In this document: positions 26,641-63,700 of the stretch, one piece after another
How positions within the stretch are numbered: the first letter of the stretch is position 1
How the letters are laid out: the number at the start of each line of letters is the position of its first letter
Assembly: GCF_040436345.1 (NCBI RefSeq)
Contig: NC_133234.1
Location: 9,672,446-9,736,445 of the forward strand
DNA length: 64,000 nt
DNA from: Pagrus major
Taxonomy: Eukaryota > Chordata > Actinopteri > Spariformes > Sparidae
Direction of reading: 5' to 3'
Program-made: the position numbers and the translations under genes
The notes under the pieces: generated by a model
Databases searched by the model: none
The model's input: only the letters and a program-made list of their open reading frames with translations
Told to the model about the DNA's origin: nothing

Positions 26641-28613
26641 GTAACTTCAGCTCTGAACAGCTTCTTTTTCTCAGCCCGTCTCTCCACTAGGTGTCAGCAG
26701 TGTGTAAAGTTTAGTTTCACTGGTTCTCTGCTGAGTGAGGAACAGTGAGTCAAACAGGTGGCGTTATCTCAATTTGTCTCTTATTGTGCCCAATGATAAG
26801 TGATGAGACTGGACTGCATTAACTATCCTCCATAGATACCCTAACTGGACATGAAGGTTTCAGATGATGCATCCCAAAGGACAATAAACGGAGCTCTGTT
26901 GCAGCCCAATAATAAAACTGGGAGATATAGGTGGAGCCATGCCCCTGGTAGGTTTTGGATGCTGCAATTGAGCATGTTTACCATTCCAGATAAATGAAGA
27001 AACAATGTATTCCATGGTCTTGAACAGATTTTTGTGACTAAAAGTCAGGAATCAGTTGATAAGATACTGATACTACCCACTCAAAGGGGAGATAGGGAGA
27101 GTGATCATGCTTGGTTGCAACATTTTCAAATACATCAGTGTGTCCCACTGATGTATCCCATGATGCAACTCAAAAGTACTGGAATATTAACTGAAAGGGA
27201 TGCATACAATTATTTTGATGTTGTTTTGCTCTTAAAGCAGATTATCAGCCAAAAATGTGTCCGCTTTATCACTTTGCAGCATGTACTCTTGCTCCAAAGT
27301 CACTTACTGTCAGTTTGTTCCCCTGTTTGAGGTTTTAAACCACTTTGTAGAAGTCTGCTGAGAGAGGTTTTGCATATATTGAATACAACAAAAGAAAATA
27401 TTTCTCCTGTTTAATCTGCTTCCAGAGCCTCTAGCACAGTTCTACTGGAGACATCAGATTACCTTAGCGCTTGAAAAAATGAATCTGAAATATGAGTGCT
27501 CATTTTTTTCACTAGGGTTTCACTAGGCTCCAGTTTCACTTTGGTAAAGCTATTGAAGACCAAGAGGTTAAGACAGTGGACACGCACAGTGAACTGTAAA
27601 TGAGTCACACAAAAAAAGAATATGCTTTAAAAATGTACAAGAAAAAAATAAAAAACACTTACAAACATGAAATCAATATAATAGACAATGATAATAAAAC
27701 ATGAATAGAGGAAAGCAAACACAAGGAAACCCATAATGAGACAGAAAAGACAGGACTTTGGTCAGATTAATACACACTGTTTGTTCAGTTTTAACAAATG
27801 ACGTTTTATATTGACCCACATCTTTAAAAGACTGCAGCCATATTTCATAGGAGCCATTGTTTTCGAGTGGTTTTTATTTTTTTAATTGAAACACTACAGC
27901 TTCTGATGTATTTGATTAACATGACCCAGAAAGGAGAAACTCATCAGAGAAAATCAGCAACAGCAGGGTGTGCTTGACCGTCTCTTTACCGGGCTGTTAC
28001 CACCTGACCCACAGAACACTCATATCACACTGAAACAAGAGAGTATGACAACATGAGAGTAGAACTTGAGCTGATTTGACTGAATACAGAGGCACAGACG
28101 TGACTTATTGTTTTGATCTTTGGCCTGATGAAAGAATAAAACAAAAAGAACAGACCACATGTAGGGACAAAAGGGTGTGCTCGCTAATCTCTGGATGAAG
28201 CAAGCGTTCCATGGCAAATTATTAACAAGATATTTAAGTAATCAAGTGTTATCAGGATTTCCTAATGACATGAAGAAACAGGAAACAAAGGTGACACTAA
28301 TAGTGGAACAACATGCTGAGAATCAGAGCAATGCCATTGGATAAAAATACAAGTTGAATTGAATTAAAGAGGAAGTATGTTTTACTAATTTGATTTGATT
28401 TGATTTATTTTCATCCGTTGCCATGCAGACATCCTCAGTATGAAGAAACACACACACTTAAACTTTTATGGCCAGGTTCTGGTTGGTTCCCTCGATGTCA
28501 CGGTGATAGATGAGGAACATTTGACATTTGTGTCGTGGAAGAGAAGTGTGGGAAACGTGTGTGTGGCAGAGACAGACAGAGATATACACACACACAAGCA
28601 CGCATGCACACAC

Positions 28614-28649
<36 letters not shown>

Positions 28650-30430
28650 GGAAGGGGATGAAGACATCCTCTGTAAAGTGATTGTTCCAAGTAATGAGTT
28701 GATAATTAATTCCTGTCATTAAACTGCGTGTGTGTGTGTGTGTGTGTAATGGGTCACACTGCTCAGACCATCAGACACCAGAGTTAACTGCCTGCATGTA
28801 ACCTGATCATTTAGACGTTTAATCAGGCTGAAGAGATTGTAGTAATTTAATGAGGATTGTAATCAGCTGTGGGATTTATGTACTTCCAGTGACTGCAGAG
28901 TGCGGCTGTATGTATTGTATATGGAACAGATAAACAGTAGAAAAAGCCTCTGACCTGAAACCCAGGAGTGTGTGTGTGGTTTTACAGCACGTTATCTCTG
29001 ATGAGTTTTATGGCCTGATCAACCTTTGCTCTTCTCTTTTCTCTCCTGTCTTTCCTTTTTCCTGCAATGTCTTTCAGAAATTTACAAGCTGTGTGTCTGT
29101 GTTTGCTGTCTGCCTGGTATCGCTTTCATATACAGTAACAAATCCCACTCACTCACATAGATGAGCTCTGTCATCCGTAATTTGCAGGATGTCGACAGAT
29201 TTCCCATTCTTTGTTGTAATACACACTTATTACAACATAAATTAAGACTGGTTTTATTTCAAAATGTCTGTTTTTTTGATCTAACACACCGTTTTTCATC
29301 CCAAATCTAAAGTGACTGGTTATTGATTTGTTCAATCCAATAAATATAAGCCAATTTGTGGCTTTTCCTCTTAATCTAAACTTTAGTCATACTAGCAAAT
29401 TTTGATTGACTGACCTTTCAGATACAGATTAGCCTTTCTACCCTGTGTCTATGTCAGCAGGGCTTTTTTTGTCGCATAACCTCCTATAAAATGGTTAATT
29501 CTGGTATTTACACTTTCCGTTTGTATGTAATAAACAATCTTGATATTGGAGGTGGTAGTTGGTGGATTTCGTAACTATTAGGAACCCTTTCCCCTGTTTC
29601 AGTCTTTTCGCTATAAGCTCAGCTCAGCTAAGCTAAGCTATCCGAGTTGTTGAACTATTTCTTTAAAATCTGCTCCAGTCAGAGTATTGCCTCAACTTCT
29701 GTCTGTAAATATTAAATGTAAAGGGGCTCTGTGGAATTTCTGTGATATGCTGGAAGCGGATGATAGCTAGTTGATGTTAGTGGACCTAATTTCTAAACTA
29801 CCATTAGCTGCTGATGCTCTCTGTAAGCGGAGCCACAGGCTTTTATAGGCAACCAAGAGAGACGGGGAAAGTCTAATTTTTCCTGTCACATTACAATCTG
29901 TTCATCTATGGCCAATACAAGAGTGATTAATATTGTCAATTGCCACAAATTGTTTCACAGAGCCCCTTTAAAGGTGGATTATGTAGGAATTGGCCACTTG
30001 TTGAATTCATACCCAAAACAAATAGGGAGTAGCATGTCACCAGAGTAACTGCTGATGGCTGCTAACTGTACCTACTGTTAGCTGTTTGCTCAGTTAGTCG
30101 TGCAGCTAATGGTCCGGACTGGGAGCTCTGAGCTCTGGGGGAGTGTTGGTGTTAACTCCGCTAGCACAGATGCTTTGGACCAGGATGGGCCACGGCTAGT
30201 TGGTAAGCATGCTAACTTGGTGGCATTTCCTTTTAACTGTTCATCTTTTGTCTTCTGTATTTATGACCAACAAGCGAACAACCAGTTTGAATCTGTGCCC
30301 TGTGTTTGCATGTTTGCCTTTGTTTCAAGCTCGTAATTCACGCAGACCTTGGCACAACAACAGTGAGAAGGTTATATGGCCCGCCTCTGTGTCTTTAAAG
30401 GTTGTACATTAACAACTTGATGTGGAAAAG
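26641..30430. other. Intergenic DNA upstream of gucy2c
   Basis: No coding exon is recognised. The stretch holds CA-type microsatellites at 28587-28649 and a GT tract at 28727-28748. From about 29990 to 30420 it holds an interspersed repeat that matches, in part inverted, the copies near 15516-15830 and 23200-23390. That last copy lies immediately upstream of gucy2c. Confidence 0.5.
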
Positions 30431-30678
30431 GAGAGGGCAGGTGAGCAGCCACTCAAAGGGAACGTGAATCTGAGGAGTGAACAACTCTGAGGAGAAAACA
30501 GACAAGGACTTGGACTCTGAATAGAGCCCAGACATCATTCCTTTTCAGGAATTTGCAACAAATTTCAGGAGGAAGTTCTTGGAGAGTTTGCTGCACTACA
30601 GACGAACTGGACCCTGGAGCAGGAGCAGTGAGAAACAGAAGCCTTTATCAGATCATGGACTGAACTTCAGGGCTGAAA

Positions 30679-47835
<17,157 letters not shown>

Positions 47836-48734
47836 TGCACACCTGTTGTAGAAGTCCAGCCCTGTCACAGAATTTCCAGCCTTGTTCTTTGCTCCTTGTG
47901 CTGCCTATTGAATCCCTGTTTAGAATCCCAGCAGCAAGGAAAGATGTGAAGATAACAGGGAGTCAAGCAGGGACATGGCCTGCTTTTGTGAAACTGATCC
48001 TATTCATTGATCGATTAAAATGTAATTTATTTTCTGCTTGGTCTGAAACTGGGTCATATGGAGCTAAAAGGATCCTGGGCAGCATGAGAGACAATATATT
48101 GCTACTTTTTCAACTGCTTAAAATGTCTGTCACATTTTTGAAGGAAAATGGAGAGCACGTGTCTGTTGGTAAGCAGGACAATATGAAGGAATTAATTAGT
48201 GGCATCAAAAATAGACACATTTATCCAGCCTACGTGCAGCAACATACGGGAATAACTTGTGCGGCACTTCTCTTATTATATGATCAATCACATGTATGCT
48301 TTGAGCAGGAATAACAAATCAGATTTCACATGTTTCTGCCATATTGTTCATTCTTAGAAAAATCGTGACTTTTTGGTCTGTACTCACCTGTCTCTGACAT
48401 CTAAGATCTCTTAATCTAACTGATTAAAGCGACCTTTGGAGCTCCCTTAAAATTAAATGCATGTTTTAGTTGCAAGAAATTTGATAGTGTTTAGTCTTAA
48501 GTTTGTGAGTAGAAGTACAGGTAAAGGATTTTTAATTTTTCCGATTGCTCTCTTAACAGTTTTAAATATAGCCATGTTTTATATGTACATTTATTCTACA
48601 CTGGTTTGTTTCTATGAATTTATATTTCTTACCCAGATAACACATCTGGAGACAACTGCTTTTGACCTCAGTTGCATCTCTAATGGACCACTGGCTGTAC
48701 AGTTCAGTCACTGAAATTAAGATGAGACGATTTG
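47836..48734 (+). other. gucy2c: gucy2c 3'UTR / flank
   Basis: Sequence after the gucy2c stop codon without recognised coding content. An ATTAAA-type signal lies near 48424. The end of the transcript cannot be fixed from sequence. Confidence 0.4.
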
Positions 48735-49191
48735 AAGGGTAATTCCACCAGTTTTACACATTAAAGTGTGTTTACAGGTCTTGGGCAGTACTAATGCACA
48801 TGTGAAAAAATAGAATAAAGCCTTTTGTGACTCCAGAGGAAGCTGCATGTAATCTGATAGATTGCCTCCAGTGATGTCACTCAGTGGCCAAGTTGTGGGT
48901 ATTGTGGGTAATGTAGTTGCCAGGTTCCGAAAAGCAGTCCACTGGCTGAGAATTGCACTCCCGTGAGACTGTTGGACTCGATACAGCAGAACCAGAAATA
49001 TCACATTCATTATTCCACACATATTTCTCCCTTTTCAAAATCTGGGCAAGATTGTCAGATTATATGCAGCTTTCCTCTGCATTCACATAATATACAGTAG
49101 TATATATAGTATAGTATAGTATAGTATATACAGTAGTACCGAGACCTGTAAACACACTTTAATTTGTAAAATTGGTGGAGTTACCCTTTAA
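48735..49191. mobile_element. Palindromic MITE (family D) downstream of gucy2c
   Basis: The ends are long inverted copies: AAGGGTAATTCCACCAGTTT with ACACATTAAAGTGTGTTTAC on the left, and GTAAACACACTTTAATTTGT with TTGGTGGAGTTACCCTTTAA on the right. It is about 457 bp and non-coding; the right edge has TTAA. Confidence 0.8.
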
Positions 49192-52100
49192 GACAGAGGC
49201 TTTCAAAGTGGGAGGCAGGCCTCTCCAGGCGGGGCTTTGTTATTATATATTTGGTGTAATCTAAAGTTACGTCAAACAACAATATAGGTTATTTTAGCTC
49301 AATAGTTTAGTGTCTATTGGAGGGGGTGAACATGCGTCTCTTTCCATGTTTTGTTTGAGAGGAGGCCTGCAATCTCTGACTTTGTTATTTCTGTTATTTA
49401 CAGAAAGCGCTAACATGTGGGCTCATCATGATCATGTCTTTCTTGCAGAAGTCCGCCTCTAAAAAAAAACAAGATTTTCAAATCTGTATTTTAAACCAAA
49501 GAACAAAGATTTATTTTTGTTGAGAATGGTGACATTCATTTACATTAAATAAAATAAAAAAACAAGCCTTTTTGTCACATTGTTGAAAATGTTGTATATT
49601 GTTCAGGTCCTGATGAAGTACAGTTCAATGAAATCAAAACACAGCGTTTGTCGAAGCCTGTACAGGTTCATCTGAGGCGTTACAATGCATGTGTCACACA
49701 GTTTTCTTTATGTATACAGACACTGAGGCTCTATGGACAGCAGAAGAAAGAAACTCCAGCATCAGATAAAAATAGTTTTCTATCCACAGCTGCCTGACAG
49801 ATTTGTTTTTTTGCACAGAATAATAAAAGAAGACTGCTTTATAGACCTTTACACATCAAATACTATGTAGAAACAACTCTACTGTACAGCAGAAACAATG
49901 TGTACAAATAAAAGAATCAAGTGTGATTCCAGCAAACCAAACAAGGTAACTGGACATATAAATGGAAGTTTTTTTAAACAGACCTAATGCTAACACATTT
50001 TCATTTGAGAGGAAAACTAAACTGCACTCATGGGGCAATGTCTGTTCAACAGCATTTATGTGAACTGAGACCAAGAACTGCAATATTTAGTAAACCTGAT
50101 GAATATATCTTTAAACTGATGAAGATCATCAGGTTAGTCAAACATAAAAGCTAGTCATCAAGTAGAAAAAAGCAAAAGTCACCCAAAGATGACGTTAAAC
50201 CCCCTCCCCCCACACACACACACACACTAAAAAAAGTCAAATCCCAAATTCTTTTCACTGTGTAACATTCAAAAAGTAACCTTGAGAATAAATTAGACAA
50301 CTGAACGTACAAAAAAATAAAAAAGGCATGACATTTTATACAAAATAGCTTCAGCCTTCAACAAGAAACAGCTTCACCTCACACATGCAGCTGCATGCTG
50401 TACTTCCGTACTTTCTTTGTCTCGACTTGAACGTCTCATGAAAAATAAAATGATCAGAGCAAATATGAACTGGAAGAAAACTACACTAAAACCAAACCTG
50501 GACTCTCAGTGAGATTGTTAACTACCCATTCATAGACTAAAATATTTATACAGCTATTTAAAAAAATGCATGTAATAACACCTATGACCATTTTTTGACA
50601 TGTCAGCTTTGCTGCTTGAACTCAAGGCACCGAATGATTGAAGTTAAAAAGAGCCACAAGAAAATGCTGAAGTAACAAAACAATAAACATAACTGTGTCT
50701 CCTTTAGACCTCTCCCTCCTGCCAATATCACTGGTATGATTATCAGAAGCCCGATGAGTAACTGTATCATCACTACGCGAACATTTACTGTATTCTACTA
50801 ATCCAGCTAATAAGGTATTGCAAAGAACCTTAAAGGTTCAGGATATCAGTTTCTATTTTACAGTTGAAATTGACGAGACACTTCATCTTCTGCACGCACA
50901 CACACACACACAAAAAATTGTATTTGCAGCCTATTTTTTTCAGGTTTAATTATCAAAGTGTTATCAAAAAAAGTCACCAACCATGATGTTAATTTCGATT
51001 GTCTCACGTTGTAACTCTAACCGCTTATTGCCTTTATAAGACAGTTCAAGTGTATTTGTGTGTTTCTCTACTGTATGTTGCCTGTCAGCCAGTGTTACAC
51101 AGGAGCTAAACGGCAGGGGGGCCAGACATAAGCTGCTGACAGCCAACGTCTAATATGTCTGCAGACATCTTGGAGGCACAAATAATCTCTCTGCTTGAGG
51201 TACACTCTGGTGTGCAGGGCTGAAGATCTGCATATTTTTAAGGTTAGTACAGAATAGTTTTAATGACTAATATAAATGAGACATACTCATTTTCAGCGTC
51301 ATAATTATATTGTGGGTTACTACTAGAATAGACTTTAATGCTTTAATGCTCAAAAACACATCAGTTTTCTCATACTGTCACTGTGTGACATGGTGACGTA
51401 GTGTGATGTCACAAAGTCATGGAATTAAAGGTGGGACTACTGACGAGGCGTTTCAGGAGCAGTGTTCTCTGTGGGAGAGAGGAGCTCCTGTTGGTGCGGA
51501 CTTTGACCTTTTTAACTTTCAAGATTGTTTTGACATGAGAACCTATAAAACACTGAAGGAAAGGAAAAAATAATAACTAAATATTAATTTGTCCTACCTA
51601 ATGTTTTTTAAATCTAAAAAACCCCTGAAGAAATGCACTATTTACCTGTTTGAGTAACGTTAGCTGAAAACTAGAGTGCTCAGCTTCTTTTGTAAGGAAA
51701 TAGCCATTTAAAAAAACAAATATGACCCTGCTCTATTATTCCACTCATAATTCATCATCTTATCTTAATGTTGGATTGCTGTTAACCAGCTGTTACTGTT
51801 ACCATTGTTTGGCCTCCACCGCTGTGGATGAACTCAATTATTTTTGTTATTAATGCCTCCAAGAAATGGTTCAACAGAAACCTGCCCCTTTTCTATTAGC
51901 ATATATTCCACAATGTAATGTCTATGTTTATGTGGTCAAATGTTTTCTGATCGGCTGTGACTCGACACTGGACTACTGCAGATATATTCTAGGCTAAATG
52001 TGTATGTTCACATTTGATTACCTGCTGATAAAACCGAACACCCTGTTATTTTTCAATTGTGTGCGATCCTGTATTTTCCAGCATTCAACAACTACACCTG

Positions 52101-55100
52101 CAATGTTTACATGTAAAAGTGTTGTCAACACCTGGCAGGTGTATTTGCTGAATGAGAGCTAAAAATTAATTCATGTCATTACACACCACTATACAATCTA
52201 CTATCAGGGGTTGTGCCACAGACTTGTGCAGGGGATACAAATCTGATCTGTGGTGCAGTTCCTACAAGTTGCCAATAGAGGTGGTTAAAAGTCAAGTGTA
52301 ATCTAACTTACTGCTTCTCAAAACTCTTTTCAATCATACACCTGCACTGCGGCAGAGGTGCCCACTGTGAGAGTTGACAGAATGAGTTACGTGCTGTTCC
52401 CTATTTAACATCAAAGACAATGACTTAGGACATTGTGGGACTATCACTGTTACAAAACGGAGATACACCTCGCTCTAATGTCTCACCCTCTACCCTTCTC
52501 TGTGACTCTCTGTTACATCCTCTCCTAATTCGCACCAACAGTGCTCTGTCAGCTGTGGCCAAAGCTGGCTCTGGATCCCAGCCAGGGAGACACACTGAGA
52601 CGACACTGCTGCTGAGCATGCACCGGCACGTGGTGATGCAGGTGTGTATCAGCACACATCAGGGTGTGAGTTAATGTTTTAGTCAGTGCAGAGTGTGAGT
52701 GCGCTGACTGCTCTCGCTTTCAGCTCTGTTGGACAGTGATTGTTTCGGTCTCTGACAGTCTTGCTGTAGCCAGATGAAACATTTGTAATGTAAGCAGTAA
52801 AATGCCCTTGTCTGTGTTCATCTATCGTGTTTCCATCTGTTAATTTGAAGCCAACTGTCCTGACTCGCAGATGAGGCATCTCTGTCTATCGTATCTCTAA
52901 ATAAGGCTAGAACAGATGGTTTAACAAGCACTTGCATGCTTTGTATGTAGTGCCAAGATCTGGTCCAGCCTTAACTACTAAGGTCTGGAGTCCATGTTTT
53001 AACCAAACTGGTCCAACTGTACAACGTTTGTGGGGAAAACTGAATCCATAATTTGGGTTGATTTCGATTAATTGATTAATGCCTCCATGCCATCTGTTTA
53101 GGAAATGTAATAATCCAAAGCTCCACAACACCGATGTTATTTGATCTTTATACACCATTCATCAGACCATAGTGACGCAGTAACAGCTGTCAACAATGTC
53201 AGTTTTCTTCAGGCAGTTCTCTGTCAGGTTTTGGTTGAGCACCTTGGATCAGCCAGCTTTAATCTGGATCTTTGGTTATAATTTACTAAGGTCCACTACT
53301 TCCCTTGGCAATGTAACATTTGCTCACAACAACAATTGATTATTTCTACTAATACAGTTAGTTTAACTGAAAAATACTTTTAAAGATATTGCTGCAACTG
53401 ACTGGGAGATTTAATTGTTTCTTTTTTTCCTTTTTGGTCATTTGGTTATCTCTCTAACTGGCATTTTGTCAATGAACTGATAGGAATGCTACAGATCTGT
53501 TTGGATGACTGTCCATTGACGCAACACACACATACACCATGTACAGAATGTCATAATAAGCCTAAAAAAAAACAGAAACTCTTGTGATTTCTACATCCGG
53601 GACCCATGGATCTGGAAAAGCTGTGAAATGAAAGAAAAAACAGATATTAGCAGATCCATAGAAATGTATTTTATACAGATTATATACAATCTATGCTATA
53701 ATTTGGCTGTGATGATGGTGATGATGGTGAAAATGGTGACAGAATGACTTTATTGACATGCATAATGGCTGGAAACATTAACAAAAACATACACAGCCAT
53801 GTCTTAATCACATTACATGTCTTAAAATGTGTGCCCCTTTGACATTTATTCAATCTGTGTCCATTATTTGGTGGTGTAACTGTGTGTGACTCTACATTGA
53901 GGCTGTATATACAGTATGTGCACAGACTGGGAAGGACATCTAACACTACTGCTGCACTGAAAGGTCAGAGATATTTCATGTCACAGCATTGGTAATGAGA
54001 GCCTATAGAGACATGGTGCCCAATCAATATCTGTAACACTGTGTCGGGTCACTGATAGACCACACTGAGCCTGTCCGTGTTCCACATGGTTCAGGTCATA
54101 ATGACAAACAGCACGAGAAAGTGACATTTTCATCCAAAGGCCTATTATCGAAAAATCATCACGTATGCCAACCGTTTGATCAAATGAGGGACAGAGGACA
54201 CATTTTCAGCCGGAGGACGAGACTTTATAGAATTGTATTTACTAACTTTGAAGCATAGTGCATCCTCAGTTTGTAGGGAAATGCTTTGAGAGTCTGACAT
54301 GCTAAAAAATGATCTACTCCCAAATAAAAATAAGCTATATTACTGCAGCTTTTTCAAATAGATGTGGTTTGTTCCAGGTCAGCCTGGTTCATTAGCTGAG
54401 GTCATCAGTAAATAGCAGCAGGACTGGAGGGCTGCAACTGAATTAATGATGAGATTTTTTTTCTTCCTCTTCTTTCATGTGTTCAGTACAGCTGAGCGAT
54501 AATTCAACATCAGTGTAAATAGTTTTTGTATTGTATTAAAACTCTCATTTCAAGATGAAGAGTATAGATTTATTCTGCTCTACATCAGTAAAATCTCAAA
54601 ATTAGTGCTAAAAATGCTAAAATTAAGACTTTTTTTAAATACTATGAAATGCTATTGAGTATTGTAACATACAAATATCATGATAAATGATATGAACAGA
54701 ATTTCATATCCCAATATAGTTCATGTCATATCCAGATAATGGTATATATTCCAATATAGGACATTTTTTCTGTAAATGTAATGAATAAGTACTTTATGTG
54801 AAATGACTATATGGAAAGTCTATATTTTTTCATCCCTTGTTTTGTCTTGTTTGTCTTTGTGTTCACACAAATTTCCTGCCTGCACCTGTGCCGTGCAGAA
54901 GAACAAAAAGTGTTGTCCAAATGCAGAAAAATTGTGACAAAACAAAATAAACGATCGAGCTTAATAGGAAACGATAGACGTATGACATATCACCATATTG
55001 CACTTCCAAGACGACACAGATAGCTTACCGATAACCTGAAGCTGCACTTCCAGACACTCAACCCTTTGTGCACCGTATCCGGAGATGTTGGGTTTTATTT

Positions 55101-55660
55101 TCTTTTTCAAAGATCCTTTATAAGTTTGTTTGCAAAGAACTCAGGATTATTTGAACTTGCCTAACCCTAAAGTAAAAAGCCACCAGGATAAAGTCAAGCT
55201 GTTGCTGTGAAACACCTCTATCTTTTTCAATGCTACCTCCTCTGTCCATATCGGCTTTTCAAAATAAAAGCAGCGCTCTAGGTCACAGAGTACTTATAGT
55301 AGTCTTAGAGTAGTCTTATACTAACTTTTTTTCCTGGCATAGATAACAATTTTTCGAGTATTGTAGTCACAAGCAATATTGAATCTGCAGAAAATGTCAG
55401 TGTACTCAGTGTTTCACTGCTATTTGCTTTCGTCTATTAAGCCCATTTATCACAGTGTTCAGTGAGCACAGGGTTACTGAAACCCAGGACAGCTTAGAGG
55501 TCACACTCGATGCTGTGCCGTGAAATACCCCGCATTTCTGTAGACATCACACACACATATACACACACACTAAAATCTACCAGGTCTACCCACTAGCACA
55601 TCTATCGCACAGTTCCTCACCCATTCCCGCTTCTCTTGGGAACAAAGAAACATGACTCCC
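49192..55660. other. Intergenic DNA between the convergent gucy2c and kctd17 genes
   Basis: Mostly AT-rich sequence. It includes a possible old hAT fragment beginning CAGAGGCTTTCAAAGTGGGAGG near 49194 and an inverted family-B MITE copy at 51282-51575. A slightly GC-richer patch at 52435-52680 has short open frames on both strands and no family I recognise. The 3'UTR of kctd17, on the minus strand, must lie in the right part; several TTTATT (minus-strand AATAAA) sites exist, so its end is undetermined. Confidence 0.5.
51282..51575. mobile_element. Family-B MITE copy, inverted and truncated
   Basis: In reverse orientation it shares TTAAAGGTGGGACTACTGACGAGG, GCTCCTGTTGGTGCGGACTTT and TACTACTAGAATAG with the copy at 40425-40965. 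The middle part is deleted relative to that copy. Confidence 0.75.
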
Positions 55661-60797
<5,137 letters not shown>

Positions 60798-63700
60798 CTA
60801 TTACAGAGGGAGATCAGAGACACAGACAGAAAAAACACTGTCCATTATAACATTATCACATCATATGCCTCATCTAACTACATTACCTCACTAACCAGTT
60901 TTTCATGTGTTTTTATCTATGTCATGGTGAGGGTTTATTGGCCTGAACTAGGGTGGTATTGAGTTCAATATTATTATATTATAAACTGTTTAAGTTGTCA
61001 CTTGTTACAGTGCTTGAGACAACTTTTTTGTGGTTGTGTAATTCAATGTGCTACTTCACACGTATGTATTTAGGTATTTCTCACATATACTTTTTGTTGC
61101 TTCCTCAAGCAGTGGACCTCTTCTGTAATATACTGACTATTTTTAGACACAAAAGTTCACAAGCTGGAGAAAAACATCCTGGTTGGCTATTTTCATGTGG
61201 CGTATGCAGTACTGGCTGCCCAGAACGGACGTACGTATGCAAGATGCATTTCAGAGGTCTCCAAAATAAAAGCCCCCTTAAGTGGAGGTTATGCTGATGT
61301 TAGAATGAAGTGATGCTTTATTGTTCTTGAGAAGGAAAATTATTGACAAATATTTTGCAATATTTCGGTGTAAAAAATGTATGCAACTCCCAGTAGTAAG
61401 ATTAAAGAGTAACTTTGCAGCCTTTATCGTAAAAGTTCTGTGTTTCCCAAATATTCAATAAAAACTCTGTTGCTTCCTGTTTCAAACACAACTTTGCTTT
61501 TTCCCTTAAGACTTTCCTGCCACAGCAGCTGTTTTTTGCAGCTGGAACCAGAAGTTACTGCTTCCTGGCACTCCAGAGTTGTTGGTGATTCTGTTATCAC
61601 ACGTGCGTCGACAGCCTGCTTCTCTTCCACCTCCAGGCTACTTCTGCCAAGCCTGCCTGGCTGTTATGTCATGCTTACTGCCCCTCCAACACACACACAC
61701 ACACACACACACTCATCCTCCCCCTGCTCTTCCTCGTGATGATCGCTTGAAGCGGAACCCCCTTTTAGCGTTGAATTAACAAAAGAGCCACTAGTCTTGC
61801 TCTTATCCAAGCGAAGGGATATAAAGGGGGAAAAGAAGACGATTTGTTTGGAATTGTGTGAAAGAGGAAGTTAAATTACATCAGTCGCTTATGCTGATTG
61901 TGTGAAATTAACACATAGCTCAATGGTCTCTTTATCAGAGATACAAACAGGACAGGCAGGACTCCCAGAATTCAAAAAACACTTTCATCAGTCCACACCA
62001 ACTACATGTTTAAAAATAGAACAGACCTAAAAATTCAGGAAAGTCATGTGATTTCTGCTCAGTGAAGTCTTTTACACTTCCATCAATTATCACTGGGCGA
62101 CTAAACCGTAACCTTGTGCAGCTTTTGGGTCTGGGTATATGGGGGAAAGAAACATTTACAGAGTGAGAGAATGAGAAGAGGATGTTCAGCTTAATAAAGA
62201 GAACCTGCTTTATTCACATGACTGATTTTTTTTTTATGGCTGTGTGCTGAAGCAGCAACGGTTAACCTTAGCCTCCAGCAGCAGCAGGCGCATCTTTTAT
62301 TAGCGGGTCCTTACTCATGCACACAGAATCACTCAACCTAACAGCAACTGTTATGAACTTCTATTATTTGAGTACAACCCTGGCCAAAGAGGCAGACCTA
62401 CATTTCTTCAGTGGTTAATTTTTTTTATTTTTTTTTAAAGTAATGTAATGTATCTGACATTCATGGTCCTGTTCTGGCTGCTGAAGGTAGAACCAATTAG
62501 GATTTAGTGCTGCTTTAAATATTTAATGGGCTTTCAGGTTGTTTGTACAAATCCCTACTTGTTTATCTGGAGCTGCAATATAATCATCTCCTGTCCTCCA
62601 CCTGAGAGCTCCAGATCACAGATAGGAGCTGGATACAGTTGTCCAACTGGACTGTAGACAAATGAGCTGGCTTACAGCCAGTTTACTTTTCTTGTGTCCC
62701 TCCTCCTCCTGCATGGAGGTACAGGCTTTCAGGTCACTCTGGCCCAGCCCTCTGAAGAAGTTTCTTCTACCCTAGGCGCTCTGCTAATGTTTTTGCTTCA
62801 AGAGTCTGAGAGCAAACCTGTGCTTCAAACAGCCTGGAGATCCTGCAGGTGGGAGGTGGATGCAGCAGAGCTTCTGCAAACAATATCAATATCATCGTGA
62901 CAGCTACACCAGTAAGACTCTGTGGTGTGATGGGAGAACATCACCCTATACACTCCAGCAGAAACATCAACACCAGAGTCCTCCCTCTATTCCCATCTTG
63001 TAGAGCTGGAGGTAGTTGCATCAGCTCTTTTATAAGTTTAAACTTATGACTTGATTCCACTGGGCGCGTCTCTGCAATCTCACATGTGCAATGCTGTTTT
63101 GTTCCAAAACACTATAACAGTGATTACTGTTGGGATACAGAGCTGTTTAGTACTTATTTTAATAAAAGATATATATCACTTATGGCAACTTTAAACGTGT
63201 TTATTGTTATTATTTTGCATTTTGTTGTGCAGACCCCGAGTCTGCACAGGGTGTTTTATTATGAAAATTGAGCGGATGCTCTATGCCAGAGGTGCCCAAA
63301 CTTTTTTCCTTGGAGGTTCAATACTGAAACTTAGTGATGGGCCATAGTCCAAAAGCAAGCACCCATTATACTGTATTATATTATTAAGATGTAAAATGGT
63401 ACTAGAACCCCAATGTCCCTTTGTTGACCGACTACCTGCACAAAGTGTCCGCCAGGCACAAATTAACAATAATCAGGGATTATAAATATTTTTACCTCAC
63501 AAAACATTAAAAAGCATAAACATTGCTTTAACTTTTGAAATTTTTTATTTATTTTTTCCACTAGAAACATTTGGCATGCCAAATTAAACCTTATGGTGGG
63601 CCAACTTTGGCCTGCGGGCCCCACTTTGGGCAGCCCTGCTCTATGCTGTTCCACTGTCTGACTTCCTGCCTGGCCCGATCTGCTCCATACACCATCACAG

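Noticed and set aside
28458..28719. Minus-strand frame ending FLIYHRDIEGTNQNLAIKV next to a CA microsatellite
   Set aside because: The last 20-odd residues look protein-like, but no family was recognised, the rest is repeat-coded, and no splice partner was found.
52425..52680. Overlapping open frames on both strands in a GC-richer patch between gucy2c and kctd17
   Set aside because: No family resemblance and no clear exon boundaries on either strand. It could not be joined to kctd17.
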